From assembly GCA_964536785.1 (NCBI GenBank), contig CAZHYM010000031.1, forward strand, positions 1 through 6,006: a stretch of DNA of 6,006 nucleotides. Reading direction: 5' to 3'. Under the pieces are notes generated by a model. The model saw only the letters and a program-made list of their open reading frames with translations. It did not search any database and had not been told where the DNA came from. The position numbers and the translations under genes were made by a program. This DNA comes from CAZHYM01 sp964536785. Lineage in GTDB: Bacteria; Patescibacteriota; Saccharimonadia; Saccharimonadales; Saccharimonadaceae. Position 1 is the first letter of the stretch. The number at the start of each line of letters is the position of its first letter. This document shows positions 5,166 through 6,006 of the stretch, piece after piece.

Positions 5166-6006
5166 CTCCAGGTTTGTTCAACTATTTCCGGTAAATCTGT
5201 GCCATTTTCTTTAATATAGTCTGAATGCTCTAATAATTTTTTGCGATATTTATCGATAAGCGTATCAGCCAAAGCAATGTCGACTCGCCCCATCTCAGCA
5301 AATTTAGCGAACGCTTCAATCGCAAGGTGCCAACGTGATGTCTGATTCCGAACCATCATATCAAATGGCGTAGTGGTCGAACCTTTTTCAATATAACCGT
5401 GAACTGAAAATCGACTACTATTGCCATAATTAAATAATATAGCCTTGAGAGATTCTGGATACCCATGAAAATTGATGATAACGGGCTTTTCGGCTGTAAA
5501 TATATCGTCAAATTGAGATTGAGTAAGTTTGTTGTTCGACAGACCAATCGCCCCAGATGACAAAACACTAATATACGACATGCGCAGTCGAGCGCTTGGC
5601 AGCTCTTTTTTTACAATTTTCATTGCAAATAGAGTTTCCTTTAAAACATAATCGCCGCAAGCGCTAAAAACTAATTCAGGCAAGTCATCACTTACAAAAT
5701 CCCAGATATTTGCACCCTTTTCAATGTCTTTTCGAGACTCTACCATACTACGCCAGCGAGGCTCTAAAGTTTTACCAGCTACAATCGCGTTTATCTGCGA
5801 ATAAGATTGCAGAGCTAAACTAGTTGCAACTAAACTGGCATTATCGCAGGATGGGAAAAAGATATTACTTATTTCGCCTTGGCGTCTCAATAGGCCATCG
5901 ATAAAACTTGGGTTTTGGTGCGAAAAACCATTGTGGTCTTGACGCCAACCATTAGAAGTAAGCAAAAAATTAAGTGAAGGAACTTTACCGCGAAATGAAG
6001 TATGTC
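5162..6006 (-). CDS. xfp: Phosphoketolase, C-terminal third (5' end outside window)
   Basis: Thiamine-diphosphate enzyme that cleaves xylulose-5-phosphate (and in many members fructose-6-phosphate) with phosphate, giving acetyl-phosphate plus glyceraldehyde-3-phosphate or erythrose-4-phosphate. Visible are 280 residues and a TAG stop (5164-5162), against about 800 in the family; the frame is open to the right edge. Hallmarks in order are FRGKVPSLNFLLTSNGWRQD, HNGFSHQNPSFID, a PSCDNASLVATSLAL segment (family PPDANTLL), NAIVAGKTLEPRW, FSACGDYVLKETLFAM, FHGYP, STTTPFDMMVRNQTSRWHL and the terminal LPEIVEQTW. Thiamine-binding residues of the N-terminal domain are out of view. Its product is the substrate of acetate kinase at 2506-3270, so the two make an ATP-yielding bypass. 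It converges on the ABC gene and no clear terminator lies between. The exact substrate preference (Xpk or Xfp) cannot be told from this part. Confidence 0.93.
   Translation of the reverse strand, partial: HTSFRGKVPSLNFLLTSNGWRQDHNGFSHQNPSFIDGLLRRQGEISNIFFPSCDNASLVATSLALQSYSQINAIVAGKTLEPRWRSMVESRKDIEKGANIWDFVSDDLPELVFSACGDYVLKETLFAMKIVKKELPSARLRMSYISVLSSGAIGLSNNKLTQSQFDDIFTAEKPVIINFHGYPESLKAILFNYGNSSRFSVHGYIEKGSTTTPFDMMVRNQTSRWHLAIEAFAKFAEMGRVDIALADTLIDKYRKKLLEHSDYIKENGTDLPEIVEQTWS

Noticed and set aside
5356..5568. Minus-strand open frame of 70 codons
   Set aside because: It is an alternative frame within the phosphoketolase gene, whose own frame carries the family motifs.
5963..5965. TTG as the start codon of the phosphoketolase fragment
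   Set aside because: The frame stays open upstream to the window edge and the upstream residues (FRGKVPSLNF) match the family, so the gene begins off the right edge.
1..6006. CRISPR array, tRNA, rRNA or insertion sequence
   Set aside because: I found no regularly spaced repeats, no tRNA-like cloverleaf, no rRNA words and no transposase motifs. The only repeats are protein-level Cna-B domains and short inverted repeats.

Overview
The window looks like a metagenome-assembled contig from a small-genome, fermentative bacterium with a Gram-positive-style cell surface. A Candidatus Saccharibacteria (TM7) or related Patescibacteria genome is my best guess. The reasons are the pairing of acetate kinase with phosphoketolase as an ATP-yielding route, a secreted VWA/Cna-B adhesin, tight gene packing and an apparently leaderless gene. 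This assignment is inference and is not proven here. The code looks standard: I see no in-frame TGA in roughly 1,900 sense codons, and the visible stops are TAA, TAA and TAG. That argues against the UGA-recoding Gracilibacteria and Absconditabacteria. Composition is AT-rich by eye.

Layout: (1) Positions 1-2316 (minus) hold the first 772 codons of a large secreted protein: signal peptide, von Willebrand A domain with an intact metal site, then at least four Cna-B-like repeats. It runs off the left edge. (2) Positions 2317-2505 are its leader, with a good sigma70-type promoter and several nested inverted repeats, one of which places the ribosome binding site in a hairpin loop against the start codon. 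(3) Positions 2506-3270 (minus) are acetate kinase, interrupted by exactly 100 Ns. By comparison with the usual family length, the Ns stand in for about 540 missing bases that hold most of the active site. (4) Positions 3271-3353 are a short divergent promoter region with back-to-back -10 boxes. (5) Positions 3354-5165 (plus) are a complete 603-residue ABC exporter half-transporter. (6) Positions 5162-6006 (minus) are the C-terminal third of a phosphoketolase, convergent with the ABC gene and overlapping it by 4 bases. It runs off the right edge.

How they fit: phosphoketolase splits xylulose-5-phosphate or fructose-6-phosphate to give acetyl-phosphate, and acetate kinase turns that into acetate plus ATP. 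The two enzymes therefore form consecutive steps, although an oppositely oriented ABC gene separates them, so they cannot share a simple operon. The adhesin is separately promoted and fits attachment to a host cell or surface. I see no RNA genes, CRISPR arrays or insertion sequences, and no convincing undescribed system. The least explained element is the structured leader of the adhesin gene.
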